From contig SJOL01008473.1 in assembly GCA_004794785.1 (NCBI GenBank), positions 108,678 to 172,677 of the forward strand: a stretch of 64,000 bases of DNA, read 5' to 3'. Position 1 is the first letter of the stretch; the number at the start of each line of letters is the position of its first letter. Shown here piece after piece: positions 1-11,990 of the stretch. The notes beneath the pieces are model-generated. The model was not told the DNA's origin. It saw nothing but the letters and a program-made list of their open reading frames with translations, and ran no database searches. Source of the DNA: Opisthorchis felineus. Lineage: Eukaryota > Platyhelminthes > Trematoda > Opisthorchiida > Opisthorchiidae. A program made the translations under genes and the position numbers.

Positions 1-700
1 CAGGTGGGCCTCTCGTCTGGATGTGGTGAACGACGGAATGTGTGACCGGTTGAGTGTACTGACATGGATGAGTAAGGGTAGGAAAATCCCTAAGTATGTC
101 AGCAAAATGAGAACCAGGTAGAATAACTCGGATACCTGTGGATGAAGTTGGGGCACTGATTCCGTTGACCGAGAGGGAAGTCAGCACGTCCAAGAGACGT
201 TTGTGTCGCATATTTACAGATAAGTTGTAGTGGGTTTAAAAGTCTGCACCAAGGATGGGTGTTTAGAAGTGGGCCAAAAGGAAGATCCACTTGAACGCAC
301 GTCGCAATCCGAGGTCAAGGTTGAAAGTATGTTCGCCGTATGTAGCGATGTGGGCACCGTTAGTGGCTTGTAACGAATAAGAAGAGGAGTCAGGAAGCGG
401 ACTCTTATGTGGTAGCACACTAACTTCGGCGTCCGTATCTACGAGGAAACGTAGACCACTTGAGCGATTGGTGATGTGGAATAGGCGACTAGTGCTAGGA
501 GGGCCACAGACAGCCGTCGCCTTTACTGACGGGCCGGGGCGTCTGAAGGGCTGTTGGAACGCGGCTTGAAGAAGCAGGGCGGTTGGCATTTGCGTACTTT
601 GGGACCGAACGATTGGTGATACCAGCACCAAGAGGGACGGGAACGCGACAACAGTCGAGATTGTGAACGTGGTTAATGCTTGCTGACTTCGAACCGTTGT
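1..700 (-). pseudogene. Ty3/Gypsy LTR retrotransposon gag-pro-pol remnant, cut by the window edge
   Basis: Seen on the minus strand in shifting frames. A Gag-end zinc-knuckle-like motif (C-W-Y-H ... K-C-Q-P-P-C) lies at about 627-576. An aspartic protease block follows, with FLVDTDAEVSVLP near 450-410 and a downstream IATYGEHTFNLDLGLRR. In another frame come PILGAD-like and VNMRHKRLLDVLTSLSVNG segments, ending in a VVHHIQTRGPP-type linker that in Gypsy elements leads into reverse transcriptase. The order Gag knuckle, protease, pre-RT linker is the Ty3/Gypsy order. The element is dead: at least one frameshift and stop (near 290-260) separate protease from linker, and the catalytic DTG reads DTD. 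RT would lie beyond position 1. Gag upstream of about 700 could not be followed. Confidence 0.85.
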
Positions 701-3300
701 AGACGATCTGTCAAGGCACCAAATCTTGTTTGGAGTTGTGAGATGGCGAGAAGTATTGGGTCAGAATCTGTGAAAGTGGCGAGTGCTAATTGGATGCTAA
801 TCATATTCTCGACTAAATCCGATGAATTAAAGTGTGCATCCATAATGCCGGGGCAAAAAAAGCTACGACGATGTGAAAGGAAATGATAAAAAATATCTAG
901 AAATACTCGGGCTCACCAAACTTGTAGTCGTCTGGCTACCCGAAAAGCTACTTTACCAGGAGTGTGTGGCAAAGAAAAATTATAAAACCAGATTGAGTAT
1001 ACAATAATAAAGAGGGTCAAATGGAACAGACTCGCTAAAAATTGTTCTCTTTAAAATGGTCCGTAGTTGGCCCAGGTCAGTGAATAAATAATAATCCAAT
1101 CGTGGATGTCCAGGGGTCTTCTTTCCGGGAAGCTCTCACATACAATAAACTCCGAAGGCAGTCTGAAATGTTTTGATACCAGAGTTAGCACATGAAACTC
1201 GCGAATGACCGCTGTAAGTGCGAGCGAAATCAGAAGAGAAAGTCGAAGCACGTGACTACGCTTGTATTGTATGTAAATTGTACAAATGCGCGTTTTTGTA
1301 GTTTTTTGTATTCAAACGAAAAGCGTTAGTGCAATTGACGAAATACGTGGTCTCATAATGGAAGCACAAGAAAGATACAAAACACTACAAACAATTTCCA
1401 TGGACTACCGTCATCTCCGAAGATAATTGTTACATACACCTTGTTTGAAGAGTGTTGGGCCAATAGGTTCCTTCCATCATTGACACTTTGTGGGTCTTGA
1501 AAAATTGTGGGCATATCGGTCACCTTGCCACTTGCTCAGCTTTTTCACAGGTTATTCTAGTCTTGGATGGAAGTCTTCTGGAAGGTTTGTACGTCTATTT
1601 TGAGTAGGTTCTTGTCAGCCCACCTGCAGGTTAAAAACTTCGGGTTTCCACTGTGAAAGAATATAAAGCTATGAATTTGTAGTCCGCAGCTATTTAAGCC
1701 TTGCACAGGCCTGCCATTTGCAAGGCAAACTCCGCAAACTTAGATGAGAATGTTACAGCGAACCTGCTTAAGGTAACAAAGGTGATAGACTGCACAAAAG
1801 TGTCCAACCCGATCCGTCCTCACTCCTTGACTGAACAAACTTTTTAGCTTATAAGCTGCCCCCCTGCCTACTTAGATTCTTCCAGAAATAGTTTCACCAC
1901 CTCCGACTCTGACCCCAGGTTGAGAATTTTCGCTTCCTCTCGGCAGTTTTTCACTAACTTATCTACAAGTCAAACGCATAATACTTTGGGTTGCCACAGA
2001 AGCTGACTGGGACAAGTAGCCTGAGTATAGCCATAATTTTCAAGCCAATCGTACGCAGCCAATACGACCGGATTTTAGTGAGCAAAAGATAACGAATCTC
2101 CAGCAAAAATACTAAAAAGAATGCTCAAGTGAGGGCGATGGAAAATGAACGAAAATTTATACCCGCACTTCAAACAATGTTGTTTGAATACGCTATAAAG
2201 TATTCGGGACCACATGTTTTGGACGAAAGGCCAGACGTATTCCTCCTCATTGGTGTCCTGTGTATGATGTTACAAATCATAACAATAGTAATATAAATCA
2301 TATAATATCATAAACACACATTCTTCGACATCCAGCTAACTTCTTTTTGAAGAGGATAACTTACGCGTAACTTACAACTTCTCTGAAGACCTGCTCCATG
2401 GGTTTGTTGGTGTGGAAAGTTGAAACGGCTTTTTGAGTTCCGTTTTGCTGCCAACCTTCTCCAGTGTGTGGAGTCTCTTTGCATCTCTTCAACTGCCGTA
2501 ATATGTACTGTACTGTTTGAAATCTGGGCCGATCAGTAACCGTTTTTTATATCTCGACCAACTTGACCCTTGTCCTGCGTCCATCGAATCTGTATGGCCG
2601 AAGACAATATAACTTTACATGGTAGGTCAGTTGTTTTATGAAGCAAGCCCTGACTCTATCTGCGTAGTGTTTTTCGTCGGATATGCAGCCCACGCTCAGA
2701 GGCAGTATCCCAAATGCGACGGAATGAAGAAGTAGTATTGTAGTATTCATGTTCTAGGACGCCTACCAGTAGCCGCTTTTCTCATGTTGGAAGGAGCCCT
2801 CCTAAAGATTAAGGCCGCTGCTGCTGCCCATTGTGCAAATGACCTGAAGGCTTAATCATCAACCAATCCTGGTCCTTTCATCTCTTTCTCCTGTTCGTTT
2901 CACCCCGATCCCCAGGGATTTTTTCTTATTCACGAATAACTTCCACGCGTGCATTTGGAGGTGGTCAGGTGAATCTCACGGACCTAAGGCACATTGTGGG
3001 GATCCATTTGAGGCCCATATGTAGCAGGAGGTTGGACAGAGAGGAACGGATGACCTATCGCAAACAGAGGTGGCCGGGCAAGCAAAAACCCGAAGCATTT
3101 TTTCAAATAAGTTAGCAGGGTTTTGAAGATGGGACGGTGTGTTGTAGCCATCCTACCGTCCATTCCCAAACAATACGCAGGCGCGCTCGCACCAGGTTTT
3201 TCTTCCGTCCTCACACAAAGCGATATGCCTACTAATTTTCAAGGCGGATGCTCACGCGTATTTAGCGAAATCTGTTACCCAGCGCATTTTTCCTAACAAA
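701..3300. other. Non-coding stretch, no gene recognised
   Basis: Short open frames only, none with recognisable motifs or convincing splice boundaries. An AT-rich patch lies around 2270-2320. The Gypsy relic may extend somewhat to the right of 700 as decayed Gag. Confidence 0.5.
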
Positions 3301-3329
3301 TCAGTGAAATCAAAACTGCCCACATTGAA

Positions 3330-4140
3330 CATAGAAGGTCAACGGTCGTCTACCATATGCAAACGGTTGTTCCGTCAAACTTGCCCTCTCGTGTCTCTCC
3401 ACCGCACTCCGCAATGAACGACCCCTCTGAAAAGCCTTCCGCCATTTGAAATCGCTCTGCATTGCACTCTGCGATGTGATGGTCTGAACATATCCTCTCT
3501 CTACTACCATGCTGCTTGCAGTTTTGAAAAAAGTGAGTAGGCCCCTCCCAAGAATAACGTACGGGCTAACAAGACAGTCCGGGTTCCTACAATCTTTATG
3601 TTGTGGCTTTGAGAGGCATACTTCTGTAGGTCTTCTGAAGATCTTCATGGAGCGAGCGTTATCGGGTTCCTTATCCAACCATGCATGCGCCGTACATCTG
3701 GGCTTATCAGGAGTTTCCTACAAGACAGATTACAGTGTTAAGGAGCTGTAGTTCAGTGTTTGATCCGTATGTGTCTCGTTCTGGTTTACGCAGGTTTCCA
3801 GAGTCCCATCCACCTTTCTGTTCACTAAGGCGCCCAAGAATGGTAGTCGGCTGTTCCTCTTTAGTTCAGTTGTAAACTTCATGTCTGCAAATGTGGTGTT
3901 CATCGGTTCCTGCGCATAGTGTACTGAATTTGGTTTCATGATGACAAAGATGTTGTCTACGTAGCGAATCCATAGCTTTGGATTGGCGATTGATAGTACC
4001 GGGAGGAAATTATGCATATGAATAAAGGAACGTGAAGCGGCCGTCAGGAGACATGGCCCTGGTCTTCGATATCCATAAACAAAAACCAAGAAAATCACAA
4101 ATTCAATCTTTAAAGGGCATACAGGGACACAAGGCACGGA
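3330..4140 (-). pseudogene. Penelope-like element reverse-transcriptase remnant
   Basis: A 135-codon minus-strand frame (4137-3730) carries WIRYVDNIFVI, the PLE form of the RT catalytic motif; the second aspartate of Y-V-D-D is replaced by Asn. It is followed by LPFLGALVNRKVDGTLET and NETHTDQTLNYSS, which match the conserved PLE order of L-P-F-L-D, a basic D-G block and a T-H-T-D-x-x-L-N-Y block after the catalytic site. A stop then interrupts, and recognisable PLE-like residues continue out of frame to about 3400. The upstream thumb and palm parts are not readable. The catalytic substitution plus frame breaks mean an inactive relic. No hammerhead motif directly flanks this piece. Confidence 0.75.
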
Positions 4141-6740
4141 AGAGAATTTCTGGAAGCAAGGTACTCCACAATGGATTCGATCAACCCATGCATAGAACCA
4201 GATCCAATTTACGCATCACTACGTGCAAAGGACCAATATAGCAACCGAAATAATCAGCGAGAGCCCAATATCGGAGTAACAGACGAAGAAACAAGAAACC
4301 CTTTAGAATCGGATCAGCGATGGTCACAAACAGGAACCCAACAGGGTCAAGGACAGTGGTAACTCCAGCGCTAACCAGAGTACGAGAACTGGGGAGGCCA
4401 AGCTCAGGGATTACGTGGTCATCGATCAATCAGGACACAGGATAATGAAACAACCAATGGAAACGCCCGACCGAACAACTAATTGGGATCGAAAGTCAGA
4501 CCCGACTGGCAGCACGTATAATAACACAAATGCATCACTGCTCGGCGCATAGCTACCGACCTATCGCTAGGGTCCAATATGCTCCCCAACAACGCACTGA
4601 TAATGTCACCTCTATTGGTGATGAAACTTGCAATCATATTGCCGAGCTGAACGAACAAACCAACGGTCAAATTACACCATCCTTAGTTGAAGGCTTTCGA
4701 CGTTGTATATTATACGTAACACCTATTACTGGTTTAATGGACACTTCTCCGATAAGGCTTCCCTTATTGGGATGGAGAATGCTTGTTTCAAACCCCATCC
4801 AGTGTACTTCTCAGCATCCTAACCTCGACCATTGAGGCCAAAGTTTTTATAATTTCTGGTAAATACGTATTCGCACCGCGGCGGCAGCACGAGATGGTGT
4901 TAAGTTTTCAAGGCCTTTTCTCAACAAGTAGTATACAAATGCCCTTCAGTACAATAGCATGCGCCGCACACCCGGACCAATACTAGCTCTCTCCTATATA
5001 TTCTCTGTGAACTTGAGCGCATCTGGATGCTGCACAGAACTTTCAACACCTTCAGCCACGCCAGACAACCAATCGCTACCTTTAACGCGGAAGAAGACCC
5101 GGGTACGTACAGTAATTTTGTTTCAAACCCCACAAAACACACCAAACCGATGAAGAAAGACCCCATAAATCTCTAGACTTTCGAGCCATTTGAACTTCCA
5201 AATGCACAATTAGAAGTTAAGCAGCTTTTGTTGAAACTGAGTTTCTGTAGACTGACAACAACAATCAAGTTCATGCATCTGTTAACTGGTGTCATTTTTT
5301 GGTTCCTTGAACATCTTACAATAATAGTTTAAGGTGAGACTATTAATTGTAAGCTATTGCATCCTCTAGTTGACTAGCCATAATTTCGGCTTATTTGGCT
5401 CATTCAGCAGAATCCCTATTTATCAGAGAAAACCGCACTGTACAAAGTCTCACGGAGTCTGCGCTTGTCAGTGTTTTGGCACCGTGAATACGTCAATCCC
5501 CTTTTATGGGAAAGCTCCATATTTTGAAACAATACACCATCAGGTTTTGATATTTCGTAGTGTGAATCCTCCCTCCCTGGTAGTCCAGAAAAGATAAATT
5601 GACCCCTACACAGCAAGCTTTCGACCCAAAGAGAACAACCGTTACACAAATAGATGTCTGCTTAGTTTCTGACCAAATTCACATTTTGACGGTCGAATAA
5701 AGCTCAGTACACCGAGCTTTTCTGTTCCAAAACCAGCTGATGGTGCGGAAGAATCCTCAATTTTTGGTTGATTGCAACCGATGCAATTTACTTACCCTAC
5801 GGCATTACAGTGACTCTGTGGCTGCTCGTCTGTGCAAAACACTCTACAAAAGTTAAGGATGTAGAAAAGCAGGCCAGCGCAACAGAAAATTTCCACACGT
5901 TTGAGTCCTACTACAGTTTTCTATCAGTCCAGTGCTTGGGTAAAACGTTTCCATCGCCCTGTGATTTTTGTCATGATGTACACAGAAAACTAAAATTCCT
6001 CAAGCCGTTGATCTTGCGTTAAAATCTGCATAAATGCGCATCTTTATGTTAAAGGCGCGCGTCTTAACATGCTAGAATGGAAAACCACCCGTAGATTTTT
6101 GGCATTAAAGAAAGTCATCCTCGTGTTGCCGACCAACAACTGGTTCAACTAAGTATAACAAAGTGGGTTGATTTGAGACTTGGCCAATCTATAAAAGATT
6201 AATCCCTTGAAGCACACGGTCTGTGACGGACATGTGCCAAAAGACGTTATGCTGTCTGTATTGTGGTGGACAGTCACTCAACTGGGATGTCGAATTCCGG
6301 AGAACGTGTTTGGCTGTTAATTTTATCACCTGCCTTAAGTGACGAAAAATTCAATTTACAGTCCGGTAGAACCTTTAGTTTATACGCGGACATCGTTACA
6401 AAACAAAGCATTCGAAAAATGGTTGGATAATTCTCTCGAATACTTGGTAAAATACGGTAGTAAACTGAGCTTTGAGGAAAATGGCAACCCTAACTCCGTT
6501 TCAAAGTATGCAAACAAACTGTAAACAAATGCACAAAAACTGCAAGGAAATATTATAAGCAATCAATCCGGACACTCATGACGGACAATCTCTTGTTGAT
6601 GACGAGAAGACTGTCTAGCACCCCTGGAATCAATTTGAGACCGCTGTTAAACCCTTGTAACTACATTAAACCGAAACAGATTGACAGCAGGGATAAGCAC
6701 TACATGCGTACTTTTAAGTTCCGCTTTCGCACTAGTCAAA
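4141..6740. other. Non-coding stretch with one dispersed-repeat fragment
   Basis: No coding region is supported. At about 4640-4680 there is a short piece (GCCGAGCTGAACGAACAAAC) of a dispersed repeat seen again near 32257, 36930, 50410 and 59000. Other open frames are short and lack motifs. Confidence 0.4.
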
Positions 6741-6745
6741 ATAAT

Positions 6746-6945
6746 GATAGTTGTTCAGCTGAAATACCTCTTTTTTGGGCGCCCAGCTGCATTACCACCT
6801 GAAGAGAATGCACGGGGGCTGAGATACTTCCAGGTTGTCCAAGCCTAAACATGAAGAGTCGAGATACCGGGTTTGGCTTTGAATCACGGACTTCCCGGTC
6901 AGTAAGTTCGTGCCACAACCACGTAGCCAGCTCGAGCAACCGCTT
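6746..6945 (-). mobile_element. tRNA-derived SINE copy (reverse orientation)
   Basis: Matches the family described at 7571-7769. Read on the minus strand it has a tRNA-like head with a diverged B box (GTGATTCAAAGCC), then the family body (TTTAGGCTTGGACAACCTGG, CAGCCCCCGTGCATTC) and the terminal AGCTGAAC. It is more diverged than most copies in the window. It has no coding potential. Confidence 0.8.
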
Positions 6946-7254
6946 TTCCGCCACATGGTTCAAAATCCACATATGTTCAAATCGAAACCCGAGTCAGTCA
7001 CAGAGTATGAGAAAACAACTAGATGAACTCATCCTGTTTGAAACGACTGCATACGAGTATTGTACGACAGTCCTTCTAAGAATCATATGAAACTTGTGTA
7101 AAAGGTGGCAGTTGCGGATTTGTGCGCATACCAGGAATGAGTTTACTCCAATTCACTTTACTGGCTTTAAACCATGTGCTAAGGGTAAGTGTGTTCCAGC
7201 TGTATCATCTTCTGTCACAGAAAAGCGGGAGTGTGTGAGATATATTTAAGCTTT

Positions 7255-8020
7255 GGACGCGATGACATGACCAGTCAGTGAGGGAAGCTGGGAGCTACGC
7301 ACTGAAGACAATAGATGTGCTACGAAAGCATCACCATTTGCGTGACTGAACAACGTCCTTCAGTGTCTTTAACCATTGATGAGTTGGGCTCTAAGGTGCC
7401 CAACCGGATGAGTCCGTATTCCGTTGTGAAGTCATAGACTGTCCACCTCTCGATTGCTTTCACTCAGCACAGGGCTGAGCAAAAATAGCTCTGCAAGGCA
7501 GACGGTCCTCTGGCAATATGAGTACATGTTCCAACCAGCGTAACCTATGAAGTGTGAGTAGTTCATCTATTGGGTGAGATAACTCAGTGGTTAGAGCGCG
7601 AATTTACTGACCGGAAGGTCCGTGGTTCGAACCCGACCTCCGCCTCTTGACATCCCCTGTCTAGGCTTGGGCAACCTGGCAGTATCTCAGCCCTCGCGCT
7701 TATTTCGGGTGGCACGGCAGCTAGGCACCGAAAGGGCGTTACAGCTGAACGATTATCTTTTTTTTAATACATCTATCGTGGAAGAGTTCCTTCTTCCTAA
7801 GACCATCTGGCGTACCTCAGCAGTGCTAATCCGATGTTCAAACCACCCTCGATCGATGGTCAAACACTGACATCTTTGGTATGTCCTCTGGGAATAGAGG
7901 CCATGTAGCTGATCCGTGAAGCAGTATAGATCGCATTTCAGCAGTGTAAACTCTGCCTTGACAGACAAACTGACGTCACTTGGGCGCCGTGTTTGTTGGA
8001 AGTTTTCAAAGGCTATCATG
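7255..8020 (-). pseudogene. Non-LTR retrotransposon 3' end, split by a SINE
   Basis: The minus-strand frame 8019-7753 reads DVSLSVKAEF, then RCQCLTIDRGWFEHRISTAEVRQMVLG. This is the typical C-terminal tail of a LINE reverse transcriptase of the kind whose intact form ends D-H-R-C-L-R ... W-x-H-R-x-S-N-A-E-V-R. A parallel copy at 61790-62400 aligns with both halves, including the non-coding part at 7255-7560. The SINE at 7571-7769 interrupts the element between the two halves. Frameshifts show the copy is dead. The clade (RTE-like or CR1-like) is not resolved. Confidence 0.75.
7571..7769 (+). mobile_element. tRNA-derived SINE inserted in a LINE relic
   Basis: The head resembles a tRNA gene: an A-box-like GATAACTCAGTGG and a perfect B box GGTTCGAACCC at 7624-7634. 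A family-specific body follows (TGTCTAGGCTTGGGCAACCT, CACCGAAAGGGCGTTACAGC) and a short T-rich tail. It is flanked by the 7-bp direct repeat CATCTAT (7564-7570 and 7770-7776), a target-site duplication that fits LINE-mediated retroposition. It would be transcribed by RNA polymerase III from the internal A and B boxes. It is the best preserved copy in the window. Confidence 0.88.
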
Positions 8021-9130
8021 GCCTTCCCATTTCGAGAAGTAATCTCCTATCCAGCCAGTACACTGGAACTCCTAGAACTTCGTCTGCTGCTTCGACTGGC
8101 TCACCTGGGAGCATGTGATTTGGGTTTGCTCGCACTCAGTCGTGTAGCAACACTTTATACGTTGTAGGTGTGAGGCTCAAACTAAACCTTGCGGAAAAAT
8201 TAGTTAGGTTATTTTAAGTGCCTTGCCTACGACCTAAAGTCACCACTTTGTTTGGATGATCAGGCTTCAGTGCTTCAGTGATCTGGTTGAAACTCAGTCC
8301 CTTAGGGTTCAGCCATGCCAGGCGGGCCAACGAGTGCAGCTTGATGAAGAACAGCGAATCCCCATAAGCGGAAAGATTTGCGTTGGGCGGTAGACTGGAG
8401 GTAAAGTTGTGCTGTAATGATCAATAGAAGTGCGAAGGTACTGTACATCCTCCTGGCGACCAGTCTGTTCATATTCATGGAAGCAGAGATGTTGCTTTCC
8501 ACAGAGGAAGGAAGAATTAGAAACCGCACACTCCGATCGATCAACGTTTGACCATGACCGCCTGCGCATTATTAAATATGGTCGAAAAACTTTCAAAAGT
8601 AGAGGGTCTAGTGCTGTTCAAATGGTACGCGCTGTGCGCAGCCGCTTTAGTTATGCTCTACCCCATGAGCCATCGGGCCAGGCTCGCCCCATGTTGTTAA
8701 ATGGGGCAGACTAGTGAGCCATTTGTCCCTGAAGGGATTTCTCATGGAAGCCCTGTCAAATACATCATCGCGGTCTATAAATTTGTCTCAGATGCCAGGG
8801 GAAGGGTCCTCGAATCTTTTACTGCCTTTGGGGCCAGATTTTAAGTCAAAGGCTTAAGGTGGGATACCTCAACCAAACCCTCTTCCTCAACCTGATTGGT
8901 ACCATTCCTTCTTGCAGCATGTCATTCACCAGCCATCACCAGTGCGTTCCATGGGCTCTCTATTTTACACTGAAAGTAGTTCCTATACAAAAATATCAAA
9001 AGGAAGGCTTTAACGGTGATAGGCTCCAGATTATTGTGGCTAAATCCTACAAAACTGTATTCGCATTGGGTGCTATCGGTCCTGTCTTGATTGCTTTTAC
9101 AGAGCGTGGCCTATGATATAAAACGGGGAC
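8021..9130. other. Non-coding stretch
   Basis: Overlapping frames on both strands between 8300 and 8720 do not resemble known families and overlap each other antisense, which argues against coding. Nothing else is recognised. Confidence 0.4.
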
Positions 9131-9165
9131 AATCAATCAATCAATCAATCAGTCAATCAATCAAT
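9131..9165. repeat. (AATC)n microsatellite
   Basis: About eight tandem AATC/ATCA units with one C-to-G change in the middle. Confidence 0.95.
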
Positions 9166-9939
9166 TTAGCGGCTTTAGCAATCGTTTAACAAACAAAGCC
9201 GGCGGATATTCTGTCGCAGTATCGAACATCGCTCAGAGCATGCGGTGAACTCCTACGTCTAAGATGCACCCTCAAATTCACCAGGTACCATGCTGTTTTG
9301 GGAACTAGCCTGCATGGTGTTGAATGTTGTCTCACCTTGGAGAAATTTAGTGAGCCAGTCGTTAGTGGGCTTTTAAAGAGCGAACAATCGCTCGAGCTAT
9401 TTTGAAGTCGTTACCAGAGGTCGATCCATGCAGCATATCTGAATAGCCTAGGACGAAATAAAAACAATTTACTAGTAACAATCGCACACGGCAAGACGAA
9501 TGTACATCAATCTCGTTGCATAAAATTTGAAAAAACACACACTCGCCTCGCATGTCAGATGTGCGGAGTTCAAACCCCAGCACGGTCACTGGATATGCAC
9601 TGCTGATGAGCTCTAATAAGAGCAAAATTCGAGTCCAGTGCTTCCCCCTCTCTTTGGTGTGGACTCACAAGAATGATTGCGCCAGGAGAGGAGGAGGACC
9701 TCAAACGAGAGTCATGTGAACTCGAAGTCTACTAATTCCGCAACCACCTACAACTAATCCAAAATGATTATAGATTCCACCTGTGCAACAAGCCTCGGGA
9801 GCTATCGCGCAACCGAAATGTTTACCATCACTAAATCAATATCCACGTTAAAAGACAATTGGTGAACAAAGTTTCACAAGCTGTTAAAGATGACAAAGCG
9901 GATAAAAATGAATTTGACTTCACTAACTGTTAGGCGGAA

Positions 9940-10320
9940 TTCCACACGGATCCCGCTTTACCGCTCGCAGTCAGGTGCTGCTACGGCCGAGAAGCCTACC
10001 CCGCGCAAGATTGGCCAAAATTTCGGGACGCTTGCCACCCCGGCATCAAGCCGAGATGTGATTGGTCGAAGATCTGGACCCAACAGCCAATCATGACGCA
10101 GTATTGGCCAAATGCCGGTTGCCAATGGCGCATCCAGAAGGCGTCCGAATTTCCAGAAAGTTGCCACCGCTTACACTATATATACGAAGCGCTGTACAGA
10201 TGTTTTTGACTTCGTTTTGGGTGTTAATATACCTTGTGCATCCTTGGTGGTTGGTTTTGACGTGAGCGCTAGCTTGGGAGGCACAGACCGAGAACTAAGC
10301 TGAGGAAAATTCCGTTATTA
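9940..10320 (+). promoter_or_regulatory. Promoter-like block: CCAAT cluster plus TATA, possible LTR
   Basis: Within about 150 bp there are five CCAAT/ATTGG boxes: GATTGGCC near 10011, GATTGGTC near 10060, GCCAATCA near 10085, ATTGGCC near 10103 and GCCAATGG near 10121. They are followed by a TATA-like ACTATATATACG near 10175-10187. The block is more GC-rich than its flanks. A promoter with this layout could drive a host gene or be the U3-R part of a solo LTR. No convincing coding exon follows within 1 kb, which favours an LTR or a non-coding transcript. The function is inferred from motifs only. Confidence 0.4.
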
Positions 10321-10387
10321 CAATTGGAGCGCTAGCTTGGGAGGCACAGACCGAGAACTAAGCTGAGGAAAATACCGTTATTACACT
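10264..10387 (+). repeat. 63-bp tandem duplication
   Basis: Two nearly identical copies of a unit starting GAGCGCTAGCTTGGGAGGCA begin at 10264 and 10327, giving a period of 63 bp. They differ mainly at one base (ATTCCG versus ATACCG). The duplication lies directly downstream of the CCAAT/TATA block. Confidence 0.93.
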
Positions 10388-11800
10388 AACAAACGAATGA
10401 CAGGACAAAAATACGTATTGCTGATAAAATGGAGGATAGATAGATAGGTGACAGTCACGTGGTCAAGTAATGAAAGCGAGAAAAGACAAGTGTTGGAATC
10501 GGTGTGTATGTATGAAGGACTTTGCGATGACAATGGAAAAACAGAAACGTACCAACGAGGCAGGGCAATGGCAACCACACATATCAATTGTGCTCAATTC
10601 AAAAACAGGTTTTGCAATAGCCTTTTCTGTTTTAACTTTAATGTATAACTCTTCTCTGATTAGAACACAGTTTTTGTAGTACTGTGTTCTCCCGGTCATC
10701 TTTTGAGACCGAAACTCTTACTGTGCAAGGTTCCGTTTATTCTGACATAAACTAAGCCGGCCCTAATCACCTGTTTTTGATCCGACCTGCATAATGTCCC
10801 GTTGCAAATGTCTATGTACTCTTAATTCGGATTGCACATTATCGAGCTAGTTTGAGCATTTATCCTAGAATGATTGCCGTTGACAGTGATATGTTCCAAA
10901 TCTACAGGTTCAAAAATCACACTTTGTAACTACTAGGGTGGGTGCAGTTCTAGGGGAAGAGGAAATTGTCGAAGAAACAACCTCCCAACAGTACTGTATG
11001 GTACTGACACTTCGTACTGGCAACTTATACCCTGCGCCACCAAAACGAATTAATATGAAGCAGGCATTCCTGGAAATTCGTGCAATCAATAATGCCAAAA
11101 AAGGTAGAAAATTCCGGCAGTGGCCTTCCGTAAAGTGCAGCGTCAAAAGAACTGAAAATTTGCCCGGAAAACGCATTTCCATTCAACGGGGTGGACGAAC
11201 TGCTTGCACTATTTCAGGTCAGCCACAGATGCTTCCCCAAGTCCTCCTGTGAGACCAACCACGAAAGGCATATTCAAGTAAATCCGTAATCATCAACCTC
11301 CCAGTTGTCTGCGGATGATCATTTATTGTGTGTGACGAACGACCCCATGAACCGTAATGTCATCAGACCACTCAATAGGTCTGTCCATGCAAAGAAGTTT
11401 GTGTGGCGTCCTAGATTGCCCTTCATAACTGACCCTTGTCGCATAGCACGCTTCAGCTGCAGTGTTCTGAAGAGTTACATATCGGCAAGTGGGGAGTCAA
11501 GAAATCCTATGTCGAAATCCTCGTAGCTTGGCATAGCAGTGAGACTATGAGCAAAACCAACCCTCAGGTGATGTTCAAAGCCTATTACTTTTTGCGATAT
11601 TTCTTGTCTACTTTGGCTGGCAGAGAAACGTCAATAGTTCAGTATCTATTCATGGTTTATCCATACAAAAATTTCAGTTCCTCATTAAAGAATTCTGGAT
11701 CCTGTGGGAAGACTTGATTGTCTGTGTCAAGGTGTGAGTAATACTGATCCCACTTCAACCTCCAACAAGAACAAAACGATATTCTAAGGACATAGCACAC
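10388..11800. other. Non-coding stretch
   Basis: Several frames of 60-104 codons overlap on opposite strands (10440-10700 and 10910-11250) with no recognisable domain. Nothing else is supported. Confidence 0.4.
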
Positions 11801-11990
11801 TACTCACAAGGTTGCTGAAGACTTTCCGGCAGTCCATGATCGATTTTGCCCTTCCACTTTGGGTTCATCAAGGGGGCACAGTCCCCGAGTTTTCTTCAAA
11901 TTTATGTTCTATTCGAACCCAAATTCATCATAAATAAGCGATTCAGCTTGGATTTTAGATGAGCCTCCTGTGAAAACTAACTCGGTATGC
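11800..11990 (-). repeat. Decayed hammerhead-ribozyme repeat (PLE pLTR-like)
   Basis: On the minus strand the copy keeps the family order: a region like the pLTR body, then TTGATGAA in place of CTGATGAG, a decayed stem II, and GCAAAATCGATC in place of CGAAACCGGTC, then a tail similar to TTTTCAGCAACCTTGTGAG. Both catalytic boxes are mutated, so no ribozyme activity is expected. Identity rests on comparison with the intact copy at 33815-33875. Confidence 0.65.

Noticed and set aside
4181..4429. Minus frame upstream of the PLE RT as its N-terminal part
   Set aside because: No PLE-type motif could be identified in it and it is not in frame with the RT block.
7573..7645. tRNA gene suggested by A and B boxes (also in the other SINE copies)
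   Set aside because: The same head is followed each time by the same SINE body and occurs at many loci. No complete cloverleaf with a proper acceptor stem was found.
8302..8714. Overlapping frames of about 80-95 codons on both strands
   Set aside because: No motifs, mutual antisense overlap and no splice sites.
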